Below are positions 37,917-46,555 of a DNA stretch of 64,000 nucleotides, in pieces. A program made the translations under genes and the position numbers. Location: the NCBI RefSeq assembly GCF_905220995.1, contig NZ_CAJNBJ010000016.1, positions 673,609 to 737,608 of the forward strand, read 5' to 3'. Below the pieces are notes generated by a model that saw only the letters and a program-made list of their open reading frames with translations, searched no databases and was not told the origin of the DNA. Position 1 is the stretch's first letter. Each line of letters opens with the position of its first letter. The DNA comes from Nitrospira defluvii. GTDB taxonomy: Bacteria > Nitrospirota > Nitrospiria > Nitrospirales > Nitrospiraceae.

Positions 37917-38492
37917 CTAGGCCTTGTTTCGAAGACTCTTGGGAATGTTTTCCGTAGGGATAAACACTGCCAAGGCGATGACGCAGGTCCACCGGTTCGG
38001 CCGGCCGACTGCGGATTGGGTGATGTTGAGGGTTCTGACGATTTTTCCGCCCATCTTGAACACCTGCTCGCGCTCCTTCCACGCCACATCGGGATCGAAC
38101 TCAATCCCCTGCGTGGTGGCGAGCATCTGTGCCGCCAAGTCTTCCGTGTATTCACCGGACTCTTCATCCGTTTCACCGTATGCATGGTGCTCGGAGAGAT
38201 AGCCGTACGTATCGCGGTCGGTCGGAATCGCCAAGCCGATGGACGCGGAAATCAACCGGTTGCGTTCGTTTGTCTCAGACCGGGCCATGACACAAAACGT
38301 GATTTCACCAGGATTGAGCAACTTCTCGCCACGCTTCCGAGGAAGGATTTTGCAGTTGGGCGGGAGAATCGAGGAGACGCTGACGAGGTTGCAATAGGCC
38401 ACACCGGCGCTCCGCAAGGCCTGCTCGAACGCAGCCAGCTTTTCCTTGTGCACTCCGACGCCCCTCGTCAAAAACATGTGTGTTGGTACCAT
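37917..38492 (-). CDS. pdaD: Pyruvoyl-dependent arginine decarboxylase
   Basis: 191 residues; strong GGAGAGGGAGA before the ATG. The self-cleavage site is in [16 protein letters not shown], where the Ser becomes the pyruvoyl group; the alpha-chain motif [25 protein letters not shown] follows, with the Glu of [20 protein letters not shown]. It converts arginine to agmatine without pyridoxal phosphate. Agmatinase follows in the operon. Confidence 0.94.
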   Translation of the reverse strand: MVPTHMFLTRGVGVHKEKLAAFEQALRSAGVAYCNLVSVSSILPPNCKILPRKRGEKLLNPGEITFCVMARSETNERNRLISASIGLAIPTDRDTYGYLSEHHAYGETDEESGEYTEDLAAQMLATTQGIEFDPDVAWKEREQVFKMGGKIVRTLNITQSAVGRPNRWTCVIALAVFIPTENIPKSLRNKA

Positions 38493-38666
38493 GTCGCTCT
38501 CCCTCTCCCTCCTGCGTCGAAATCACTCCGCGCTGAGTGTTCGAAGTCTTGTCCAAAGCCTTACGCCACGTGCAAAATCACGGGGCGATACGCGCGATCG
38601 TTGTATCAAGTTTGTCTCGCATCCGCAATACAGCGACGGGGTTTTTTTGTCGTGCTGTCCGCGTTG

Positions 38667-40097
38667 TTAGGGACGGCGGAGATTCATGACCAACAGTTTG
38701 GGTTCGGTCATGTCCTCGATCGCGTAGCGGAGACCTTCGCGGCCGATCCCGGAATCCTTGACGCCGCCGTAAGGCATATGATCCGCGCGGAACGTGGGAA
38801 TTTCGTTCGCCAGTACACCGCCGACCTCCAACTGCTCGAAGGCTTGGAAAATGCGCCCGATGTTGTTGGTGAAAATGCCGGCCTGCAGTCCGTAGTCCGA
38901 CTCATTGACCGCCTGCAACGCAGCCTCAAAGTCACGATACGGGGTAATCGTCACCAGCGGTCCGAATACTTCTTGGCAGGACACGTTCATCTTCGCGGTG
39001 ACGTGAGATAACACCGTCGGACGCACGACCGGACCGACCCGCGACCCGCCGGCGAGAAGCTGGGCGCCCTGCGCGACGGCTTCCTCGATCCATCCCTCGA
39101 TCCGCTGGGCTGCGCCTGTGTCGATCAAGGGACCCACCACGGTGGCATCGTCGCCTGGATCTCCGGTAGCCAATGCCTGGACACGAGCCACCAAATGCTC
39201 GGTGAAGGCCGCCGCCACCGACTCATGCACAAAGATCCGTTGAACCGAAATGCAGGTTTGCCCGGCATAGGTAAATCCGCCGGTCACACAGCGCTGAACC
39301 GCATAATCCAGGTCCGCGTCCGGCTCGATGATGACCGCGGCGTTGCCGCCGAGTTCAAGCACCACCTTCTTCTTTCCACACTTGGCCTTCAACATCCACC
39401 CGACAGGCGCGCTTCCGGTGAAGCTCAGCAACTTGAACCGGGGATCGATCACCAAGCGCTCCGCCACCCTGTTGTCGCAAGGCACCACATTGAGTCCTCC
39501 CGGCGGCACACCGGCCTGCAACAGGACGTCGCCCAACAAGAGGGAGGTCAGCGGAGTCTGAGGAGCCGGTTTGATCAGAATGGCATTGCCTGCGGCCAAG
39601 GCCGGAGCCACTTTGTGAACAACAAGATTGAGCGGAAAATTGAACGGCGTAATACCAAGGATCGGCCCGATGGGAAAACGTCTGGTCACCCCCCAATAGG
39701 TCTCCATACCGGGGGACCAATCCAGCGGCACCACCTCGCCGCCGATTCGTTTGGCCTCTTCTGCGGCAATCGAGAAGGTCTGAATGGCGCGCCCGACCTC
39801 CCGGCGCGCATCGGTGACGGGCTTACCGGACTCAGCCGTCATCGTGCGAGCGAATTCCTCCTGTCGGGCCTGAAGGGATTGGGCAGCCTTCTGCAGCAGG
39901 GTCGATCGCGCGTACCCGGACAACCGACGCATCGCCACCGAACCGTCGACCGTAGACTGTACGGCCAATTCCGCTTCAGCCGGACCAGCCTGGCAGACAT
40001 GGTCGATCGTGTCGCCGGTATAAGGATTGTGTACAGGAGCAACAGTGGTGGAGTGCGTCCACCGACCGCCGATTAGAAAGGGACGTCCATTGTCCAA
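38667..40097 (-). CDS. NAD(P)-dependent aldehyde dehydrogenase
   Basis: About 476 residues. TTG 40097 has GGAG 8 nt upstream; GTG 40106 is the other candidate start. ALDH superfamily motifs: ITPFNFPLNLVVHKVAPALAAGN, FTGSAPVGWMLKAKCGKKKV, the catalytic Glu in LELGGNAAVI and Cys in GQTCISVQR, EVFGPLVTI, and MPYGGVKDSGIGREG. Such enzymes oxidise aldehydes to acids; near polyamine genes a role in aminoaldehyde oxidation is possible but the specificity is open. Confidence 0.88.
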   Translation of the reverse strand: MDNGRPFLIGGRWTHSTTVAPVHNPYTGDTIDHVCQAGPAEAELAVQSTVDGSVAMRRLSGYARSTLLQKAAQSLQARQEEFARTMTAESGKPVTDARREVGRAIQTFSIAAEEAKRIGGEVVPLDWSPGMETYWGVTRRFPIGPILGITPFNFPLNLVVHKVAPALAAGNAILIKPAPQTPLTSLLLGDVLLQAGVPPGGLNVVPCDNRVAERLVIDPRFKLLSFTGSAPVGWMLKAKCGKKKVVLELGGNAAVIIEPDADLDYAVQRCVTGGFTYAGQTCISVQRIFVHESVAAAFTEHLVARVQALATGDPGDDATVVGPLIDTGAAQRIEGWIEEAVAQGAQLLAGGSRVGPVVRPTVLSHVTAKMNVSCQEVFGPLVTITPYRDFEAALQAVNESDYGLQAGIFTNNIGRIFQAFEQLEVGGVLANEIPTFRADHMPYGGVKDSGIGREGLRYAIEDMTEPKLLVMNLRRP

Positions 40098-40125
40098 CGG
40101 ACTCACTCCAGGAGAGAGACACTTG

Positions 40126-40404
40126 CTAGGGCACGGACTCTACCGGGGGCGTCGCGGCAGCCGCGACATCGGCCGTCTCTTCCGCCTGCTGGGCCGTGAC
40201 CGCCTTGGCGATCAAGTCTTCGGTTCCCCAATCTTGTACCGCCGCCAGGGTAAACGCCTCGTAGGTTGAAACCCCGTGGCATGTCGGACAGGCCGGCATG
40301 GGAACCTTCCGGCAAAACACCTCACTCAAACAGGACATGCACACCCACAAATCCGGCTCGCCGTCTTTTGCAGGCACAGACCAAAAGGCTTGTTTCGACC
40401 CCAT
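40126..40404 (-). CDS. Small zinc-ribbon-like protein
   Basis: 92 residues with AGAGGGA upstream. Two CxxC pairs (VCMSCLSEVFC and PACPTCHG) form a probable zinc ribbon in the first half; the second half is acidic, Ala-rich and likely disordered. Function unknown. It precedes the aldehyde dehydrogenase on the same strand. Confidence 0.7.
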   Translation of the reverse strand: MGSKQAFWSVPAKDGEPDLWVCMSCLSEVFCRKVPMPACPTCHGVSTYEAFTLAAVQDWGTEDLIAKAVTAQQAEETADVAAAATPPVESVP

Positions 40405-40484
40405 AGTGCAGTTCCCTCTTTCCTGGCTAAACGATCATCCTCGCCGCGAGACGGCCCCCTTAGGGGCTCGCGCCTGACAAGGCC

Positions 40485-41138
40485 CTACTTTGACTTCTCT
40501 CCTTGCGATGCGAGGAGCTTCTCAATTTCCTCCTCGAAGGCTTCGAACGGGAAGGCGCCCGGAATGGCCAGCGCCGGATTCTTGGCCGTCGGCTGCTGCG
40601 TCGTACGCATCAAAATAAAGCCCGGCGTGCCATGAAACCCCCACGCATTGGCTTCATCACGATCCTGAAAAATGGCCTTCAGATGCGACGCATCACGCAG
40701 GCACTGCCGGAACTGGGCCTGGTCAAGGCCGATGGCCTTGGCATGTTGGGAGTACGTATCCACGTCCAGCCGTCCGTCGGCGGCAAACAACCGATCATGC
40801 ATGGGCCAGTAGGTGCCCTGATCCCCCGCACAACGAGCCGCGAGGGCAGCCGTGACGCCGGGCCCCTGATCGGCGCGGGGATAATCCTTATAGAGAAACC
40901 GCACCTTGCCGGTCTCGACGTACCGTGCCTGAATCTTGGGCCAGGTTTCTTTGAAAAATTTGAGGCAGTACCCGCAGGTAAAATCCGAATACTCGATCAG
41001 GGTCAGGGGGGCATCCATCTTGCCGCGCATCCGGTTGTCCAGCGCCGGCGAGCCGGCCGCCAGAACTCCACCGGCCATCACCAGGAAGAGAGCGCACGCC
41101 GCTCCGCCCCTACGCACCCATGCGGCCACGCGGGTCAT
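40485..41138 (-). CDS. DsbA/DsbG-like exported thioredoxin-fold protein
   Basis: 217 residues from ATG 41138; the open frame upstream lies inside the deoxyhypusine-synthase-like gene. Signal peptide MTRVAAWVRRGGAACALFLVMAGGVLAAGS. The thioredoxin fold has the active-site motif CGYC in YSDFTCGYCLKFF and the cis-Pro in GFHGTPGFILM. It likely makes or isomerises disulfides in the periplasm. The start overlaps the stop of the upstream gene as ATGA, so the two are translated together. Confidence 0.88.
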   Translation of the reverse strand: MTRVAAWVRRGGAACALFLVMAGGVLAAGSPALDNRMRGKMDAPLTLIEYSDFTCGYCLKFFKETWPKIQARYVETGKVRFLYKDYPRADQGPGVTAALAARCAGDQGTYWPMHDRLFAADGRLDVDTYSQHAKAIGLDQAQFRQCLRDASHLKAIFQDRDEANAWGFHGTPGFILMRTTQQPTAKNPALAIPGAFPFEAFEEEIEKLLASQGEKSK

Positions 41139-42238
41139 GACGAAACACTCTTTGCGCGACAACGTTCGAGCAATCCCACCATGAGCAGCGGCCACACCAA
41201 GGTCGCGTCGCTGAGCACCTCGGCAAACCGGCCGCCCTCGGCGGGCGGCACGAACTTGCCCCAGGAAATACCTTCCTGGTACGTACATCCGCTCAAGCCA
41301 CCCCAATAATCCGGCTCCGGGCAAATCCGCACGCCATAGTGAAACCGCGGCGGCTGCACGTTGAGCCCCAGGCGCGTGTTGCTGATCTCGATGTACGGGG
41401 CTACCTGCTGCGCCCAATTCCTGGGAACCCCGCCGCCGATGGTGAAAATACCGAGGCGAGGACACCCCATCACCTCTTCTGCATAGTGGTTGAGATCCAC
41501 GTACGGATTGAAGGCCGGGCAGACTTCGTGCAGCGCGCGCAAGACCGCAAGGTCCCCGCCTTCTTTGATTTGGCTGCGGGTAAAATCGATCTTCTTGCCC
41601 ATCGCCCACGTTGCCACATCCAACCCCATTTCAGAATCAGTAAACGCAGGAATATAGACCGGAACGTTTTTCAGATAGGCGCTCTTGAGAATGCCGGGGC
41701 CCTCGAATTCCTCCGCCAATGTCTTCCCGAGCTCGCGGGTCAGAAGATGGGACGACAGGGGCTGATCGGTATGGAGACGCTTCAAGGTCAGGGACACGAC
41801 ATGCTCGACGTAGTTGAGATTCGATTCCATCTCCAGCGTGTCATAGACGCGGTTGTAGCCCTTCTGGAACAACTCCTCGTCACTATGGGACGGCTCGTGC
41901 CGGTAATGCAGCTTGCCGACCGACTCACTCAACCCATGAGCGACCAGTGCGCCGGTGGACACGATGGCCTGGACCATCCCGTGATCGATCATGGTGCTGA
42001 TGATTTTACCCATCTTGGCGATGGTCATGGCGCCGGACAGCGTCAACACCACTTTGCAGTCGGCATCATCGATCATGGCGGCGAGCGTCTCGTAGGCCTC
42101 GCCCAGACGGCGGCCACCGAAGGCCGTCTTCCGCATCGCTTCGAGCAGTTCCGAAAACGAATGGATCTTCTCGGGATCAAGAGGCTCCAGCGCCTCTAGG
42201 CCATCTTTGGCACCGTCGTGAAATTCCCGTCCCGCCAT
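41135..42238 (-). CDS. Deoxyhypusine synthase-family enzyme
   Basis: 367 residues from ATG 42238 with GGGAGG 9 nt upstream. Family blocks: LTLSGAMTIAKMGKI, ALVSTG-like IVSTGALVAHGL, PVYIPAFTDSEMGLD, FTIGGGVPRNW and GISWGKF. The eukaryotic enzyme forms a covalent aminobutyl intermediate on a Lys in GGGVVKHH; here that position is Arg. Bacteria lack eIF5A, so bacterial members are thought to act in polyamine synthesis (homospermidine-like or guanidino polyamines). Agmatinase and arginine decarboxylase genes a few kb away fit that idea. Confidence 0.85.
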   Translation of the reverse strand: MAGREFHDGAKDGLEALEPLDPEKIHSFSELLEAMRKTAFGGRRLGEAYETLAAMIDDADCKVVLTLSGAMTIAKMGKIISTMIDHGMVQAIVSTGALVAHGLSESVGKLHYRHEPSHSDEELFQKGYNRVYDTLEMESNLNYVEHVVSLTLKRLHTDQPLSSHLLTRELGKTLAEEFEGPGILKSAYLKNVPVYIPAFTDSEMGLDVATWAMGKKIDFTRSQIKEGGDLAVLRALHEVCPAFNPYVDLNHYAEEVMGCPRLGIFTIGGGVPRNWAQQVAPYIEISNTRLGLNVQPPRFHYGVRICPEPDYWGGLSGCTYQEGISWGKFVPPAEGGRFAEVLSDATLVWPLLMVGLLERCRAKSVSS

Positions 42239-42347
42239 GATGCACGCCTCCCGACCAACGTCGACCATGAATGAATCAGGCCATTTTATACACAACCGAC
42301 TGTCGCGGGGTCAATTGAATGGCCGATCGGCAGGAGCTTGATCTTCG

Positions 42348-43100
42348 TCAGCTGCGAACGCCGCTGACCAACGTCAAGAGCATGGCCGTGAGATACATGA
42401 TCGCGATCCCCGCGAACATGCCCACCGCCACCTGTACCCGACGGCTCGCGGTATAAGACATCGCCGTGAGTGACAACACCACATACAGCAACGAACCGGC
42501 CGCCAACGAATAAAAGCAGATGGAGAAATAGGAAGACACTCCCTGTCCGCTGAGAAACGTACCGACGCAGGTCGGGAGACCGGCAATCAGCCCCAATAGC
42601 AGCACATCCCACCCCGATATCGGCTGCTTCCCGGCCGCGCCGACGATCCCGAATCCTTCCGTCCCGTTGTGCAAACCAAACCCGGCAACGAGAAGGAGGC
42701 TGAGCGTATATTCGCCGCCGGCGTAACTGGCGCCGATGGCCAGGCCTTCCCCAAGATTGTGCAACCCCATTCCCACGGCAATCATCATGGGAAGGGACAA
42801 CCATCGGTTACCCGCGCGAGCCCCGAAGATCTGACTGGATTCCAGCACGACCAAGCCGACAAAACTGACCCCGAGGCTAGCCAGAAACACCAGCCACGAG
42901 ACGGGATCGCGCGCGCCGGTCTGTTCGGTCGCTTCGTGCATCAGATCAAAAAAGAGGTAGACCAGTACGCCGTTGGCCACGCCGATCAGCCCGCCCTCCC
43001 ATGTGCGTGGCAGCACCTTTCCCAGAAACAGGGCCGACAGAATACCGAGATAGACCGGAATCAGTCCGGCGACGGCGCCCAAGGCCACAAGATTCAGCAT
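42348..43100 (-). CDS. ZIP-family metal transporter
   Basis: 250 residues, about eight TM helices. The paired ZIP metal motifs are GLHNLGEGLAIG and GFGLHNGTEGFGI. It probably imports Zn2+, Fe2+ or a similar metal across the inner membrane. The gene is on the same strand as the deoxyhypusine-synthase-like gene, with about 110 bp between them. Confidence 0.88.
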   Translation of the reverse strand: MLNLVALGAVAGLIPVYLGILSALFLGKVLPRTWEGGLIGVANGVLVYLFFDLMHEATEQTGARDPVSWLVFLASLGVSFVGLVVLESSQIFGARAGNRWLSLPMMIAVGMGLHNLGEGLAIGASYAGGEYTLSLLLVAGFGLHNGTEGFGIVGAAGKQPISGWDVLLLGLIAGLPTCVGTFLSGQGVSSYFSICFYSLAAGSLLYVVLSLTAMSYTASRRVQVAVGMFAGIAIMYLTAMLLTLVSGVRS

Positions 43101-43282
43101 GTCAAACTTCTATCAGAACCACCGGCGAGGAAGAAAGGTCGTTTTCGAGGTTTGAGAATGCCTCTTCCGGGGCGAATGACTACAATAGCCGTCGGCAGCT
43201 CCGGTTCTCAAGCGAGAAGAGGAAAGGGAACGGAGAGGATGCGGATCATCAGACGTACGACCGCCGTTCCGGAGGAGAATCT

Positions 43283-44254
43283 GTGACCTACCTACAACTC
43301 ATGGGCCTGGCAAACGGATACGCCGACTCGAAAGTGCTCCTCGTCGCCAACGAGCTCGGTGTGTTCACCGCAATCGGAACCGGCGGACATCGAGTCGAGA
43401 CCCTCGCCACCTCCTGTGGAACGACTCACGAAGGCATGCGGTTATTACTGCACGCCTTGGCCGGACTCGGGCTGCTCCGCCTGAAAACAGGCCGCTACTG
43501 GAACACCCCACTGAGCCTCAGGTTTCTGGATGGTCACAGCCCTCAGGCGATCACCAACCTCCTCTGGCTCCTGAACCACCATTGGTCCGACTGGACGAGT
43601 ATGACGCGTGCAATCCGCCGAGGCCGCCCCGGATGGGCACAGGCCACGAAGACCGCCGAATTCCGGCGCCGGTTCGCCCTGGCGATGCAGGAACGCAGCC
43701 ATGTGCTCGCTCCGCCCACCATCGCCTCGTTCCGGCTGCCGCGACAGGCCGTCCGCGTGCTCGATCTCGGCGGCGGGGCAGGCTCTTACTCCATCGCGCT
43801 GGCTCGACGTCACCCGAGGCTGCAGGGACTGGTCGTCGATCAGTCGGTGGCCGTCGCCAGACGGTTGATCAGGCAACAAGGACTGACGGATCGACTCTGC
43901 GTCGAGCAAGGGGATCTTTTCACACACCCGCTGCCGACCGGTTTCGATGTCGCCCTGCTGGCCAATGTGCTCCACGACTTTCACGAGAAGGAGAACATCC
44001 GGTTGCTTCGACGGGTCCAGAAAGCCCTGCGGCCGGGCGGGAAAATTTTTATCGTAGAGTACTTCCTCAACCCTGCCGGAACCCGTCCGGCCGAAGCCGC
44101 AATCTTTTCGCTCCTGATGTACGCGTTCACCGACACGGGACGCTGCTATGCGTGGAAAGATGTCGAGGGGTGGTTAGAAACCGCCGGATTCTCCCGCTGT
44201 CGCCGGCACAGAGTGACAGGGAGCATCGGCACGCTGGAGGCCGTAAACCGGTGA
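43283..44254 (+). CDS. SAM-dependent O-methyltransferase-like protein
   Basis: 323 residues from GTG 43283 with GGAGGAG 5 nt upstream; the frame upstream is not supported. N-terminal dimerisation winged-helix (GLANGYADSKVLLVANELGVF), and a SAM-binding Rossmann domain with VLDLGGGAGSYSIALARRHP, VLHDFHEKENIRLLRRV and GGKIFIVEYFLNP. This is the class II O-methyltransferase (PF00891) fold used on small phenolic or tetrapyrrole-like substrates. The substrate is unknown. It ends exactly where the convergent gene ends. Confidence 0.85.
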   Translation: MTYLQLMGLANGYADSKVLLVANELGVFTAIGTGGHRVETLATSCGTTHEGMRLLLHALAGLGLLRLKTGRYWNTPLSLRFLDGHSPQAITNLLWLLNHHWSDWTSMTRAIRRGRPGWAQATKTAEFRRRFALAMQERSHVLAPPTIASFRLPRQAVRVLDLGGGAGSYSIALARRHPRLQGLVVDQSVAVARRLIRQQGLTDRLCVEQGDLFTHPLPTGFDVALLANVLHDFHEKENIRLLRRVQKALRPGGKIFIVEYFLNPAGTRPAEAAIFSLLMYAFTDTGRCYAWKDVEGWLETAGFSRCRRHRVTGSIGTLEAVNR

Positions 44255-45403
44255 TCAGCAGGGTAACCCGGAAGGCTGGTCGAACGGGTCGAGGCGCCCG
44301 TGGTAGGTCTCCAGGTGTCGGCGAACGGGGATCAGCAGGCGAGGAGGGATTCGGGGACAAACCTCGCGATCGAACGAGACCATGCGTTGATACCGTCTGA
44401 CGCCCAGCGCCGCATCAGCCAGTGCCCAATAGAGATTCTCCACCCAGCGCAATTTAACAATCTGCCCCAGATAGTGATGCACCACCTGCGGTGCACGAAT
44501 GGCTCCACGGAACGCATCCTTGATCTCATGAAGGAGCCGGTCTTCAGCCGCAGAGCGTTGATAAATCCCTTCTACCATATGATTCAGCGAAATAAAGTCC
44601 TGGAGATCGAAGCGGGCATCCACATCCTTGGTCTGCTCACGATACACCACCCAATCGCTGGTGAACTGCAGACGCTCGAGAAGAATCAGAAAATCCCGCA
44701 AGGCGATTTCCTCCACCGTCTCACAGGCCCGCGACGCTCGCACCTTGACGAAGGTGCGGCGATCGTAGCTGTGGGTCGGCAGGTAATGCGTACCGGAGAT
44801 TTCCAGCAAACGGCCGGTCGAATCCCGCTTGGGGAACTGATAGGTCCACACGTCGGGAAACGCGACCCCTGCCGCCCCTAACTCGGCCCGGTAGCGCGGC
44901 AGCAGATAGTCAAACAACGGCCCCCCCTGTTCATGAAGCGGAGTGGTGGGGAGCCCGCCCACGGCCAACGTCAATCGAGCGAAGGGCATGCGCGTATATC
45001 CATCCGGCTCGAGCACGAAATTGAATCCTCCCCATGGCCCCACATCGAGCAATGTTTCATATCCCTGGTCAGCCAGCCATGCTTCTGTTTCTAATGCAAG
45101 GGCTCGCCAGAGCCGGATGAGCAGGCCGACATGCACATGTCGGTTGCGAAACAGGGGAATGGCGTTGGAGGAGGGCCAGGCCTCGACGGGGGCCAGGCGA
45201 GTTTGGAGTTTGAGAGTTTCCCACTCAATGGCCTGCGCCAACGTGCTCTTCCCCAGGGAAACCCCCGAGCACACTCGTTCACAATCGGCACGGATTTCCT
45301 CCCAGAGGTCGGTTCCGCTGGGACGTACAGCGACCGTAGCCATCACGTCATCGATGAACGAGCGGAGGGCTGCCCCCGGTTGCATAGAGACCAGTCCGGT
45401 CAC
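44255..45403 (-). CDS. Protein of unknown function
   Basis: 382 residues from GTG 45403; ATG 45385 is an alternative start and neither has a good ribosome site. Predicted soluble and mostly helical with no TM or signal. Some strings (HVHVGLLIRLWRALALETE, GPWGGFNFVLEPDG, ISGTHYLPTHSYDRR, DFISLNHMVEGIYQR) look conserved-like, but I do not recognise a family. Its stop codon abuts that of the methyltransferase. Confidence 0.65.
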   Translation of the reverse strand: MTGLVSMQPGAALRSFIDDVMATVAVRPSGTDLWEEIRADCERVCSGVSLGKSTLAQAIEWETLKLQTRLAPVEAWPSSNAIPLFRNRHVHVGLLIRLWRALALETEAWLADQGYETLLDVGPWGGFNFVLEPDGYTRMPFARLTLAVGGLPTTPLHEQGGPLFDYLLPRYRAELGAAGVAFPDVWTYQFPKRDSTGRLLEISGTHYLPTHSYDRRTFVKVRASRACETVEEIALRDFLILLERLQFTSDWVVYREQTKDVDARFDLQDFISLNHMVEGIYQRSAAEDRLLHEIKDAFRGAIRAPQVVHHYLGQIVKLRWVENLYWALADAALGVRRYQRMVSFDREVCPRIPPRLLIPVRRHLETYHGRLDPFDQPSGLPC

Positions 45404-45494
45404 ACTGCCATGAAAATGCCGAATGGCCCGCTGGGACCGGCGTGCGACGGCACAATCGACCTCAACAACCGCTATCGCAGCATCGGCGAGATGA

Positions 45495-45725
45495 CTATCG
45501 AACAGGATTCATCTCCTTCTGTGCACGCTGGCATCCTTCACAGACAGTCTGGAACCACCACAGATCTGCAGGACTGACGTGGTGCTGTTCCAACGCGGCC
45601 CCCTCTTCCAGCCAGCGAGCTCGGGAAGGTTCTTCCTCCGTGACAGGATTCACCCGTTGACAGAGCTTGCAGCGTAACCATACCGGGCGACCGAACAAGG
45701 CGATCAGACAATCACTCTGGCTCAT
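45495..45725 (-). CDS. Small zinc-binding protein
   Basis: 76 residues from ATG 45725 (AAGGA 8 nt upstream). Two CxxC pairs (LRCKLCQR and TVCEGCQR) suggest a zinc ribbon. Function unknown. Confidence 0.6.
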   Translation of the reverse strand: MSQSDCLIALFGRPVWLRCKLCQRVNPVTEEEPSRARWLEEGAALEQHHVSPADLWWFQTVCEGCQRAQKEMNPVR

Positions 45726-45910
45726 GGCCACATTCCTTGCGGTCGGGCATACCGGTCATCGTGTGCGATGGCGTAGGAAACCCAACGGTTCCTTGTAGTG
45801 CACCCCGCCGGGACGGGGAACTCGTAAAGCCCGATAGTTTCAAACAGAAGATTACGAGGCCGAGGAAGAGGCACAGGCCGTGGACGGCCCTGGACCGGTG
45901 TCGGAGCGGA

Positions 45911-46555
45911 TTAGGAAGAGGCAATAAATCCGTGTGTTAACGCATACTTAATCAATTCAGCCGTCGTATGGAGATTCAGTTGCTCCATGAGCTGGGCTTT
46001 ATGAAACTCAACGGTTCGCGTAGAAATCTTGAGCCGGAGGGCAATGTCTTTGGCCGTTCGCCCCTCGGCCAACAATTGCAGCACTTCTCGCTGACGAAAG
46101 GTGAGTGTTTTTCTCTGCTGGGCCTGCCCCGCCCCTGACGTGAGCAACACATCCAGCAGATCCTTGGCGATCAAGGGCGTGATGTACGTATGCCCGGCCC
46201 ATACCGCCCGTATCGCCTGTTCTAATTCATCGACCGCCGATCGCTTCAGGAGGTACCCCGAGGCCCCGGCCTCGAAGGCCGATCGGACATAGTCGGCATC
46301 GGCATGCATTGTGACGAATATGACTTTGATGGAAGGATGGGTCTTCTTGAGCTGTGTGGCGGCATCGATGCCATTCAACAGCGGCATCGACACGTCAAGA
46401 ATCACAATGTCCGGATGAATTCGATCTGCCGTTTCCAGCAATGCACGGCCATCCTCAACCATCCCGACCAACTCACATTGGTCGTTGAGGATGCGGCGAA
46501 ACCCCTCCAGCACCAGGGAATGGTCGTCGGCCAAGAGCACACGCGGTTTAGACAT
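45911..46555 (-). CDS. NarL/FixJ-type response regulator
   Basis: 214 residues from ATG 46555 (MSKPRVLLADDHSLVLEGF). Receiver with LADDH, Asp in IVILDVSMPLLNG and Lys in GYLLKRS, then a LuxR-type HTH (LTFRQREVLQLLAEGRTAKDIALRLKISTRTVEFH). Overlaps the end of its kinase gene by 8 bp, a clear cognate pair. The regulon is unknown. Confidence 0.93.
   Translation of the reverse strand: MSKPRVLLADDHSLVLEGFRRILNDQCELVGMVEDGRALLETADRIHPDIVILDVSMPLLNGIDAATQLKKTHPSIKVIFVTMHADADYVRSAFEAGASGYLLKRSAVDELEQAIRAVWAGHTYITPLIAKDLLDVLLTSGAGQAQQRKTLTFRQREVLQLLAEGRTAKDIALRLKISTRTVEFHKAQLMEQLNLHTTAELIKYALTHGFIASS

Noticed and set aside
45732..45910. Possible riboswitch or small RNA between the zinc-ribbon gene and the response regulator
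   Set aside because: Short hairpins (GGAAACC/GGTTCC and CCCCG/CGGGG) exist, but no known riboswitch core could be matched.
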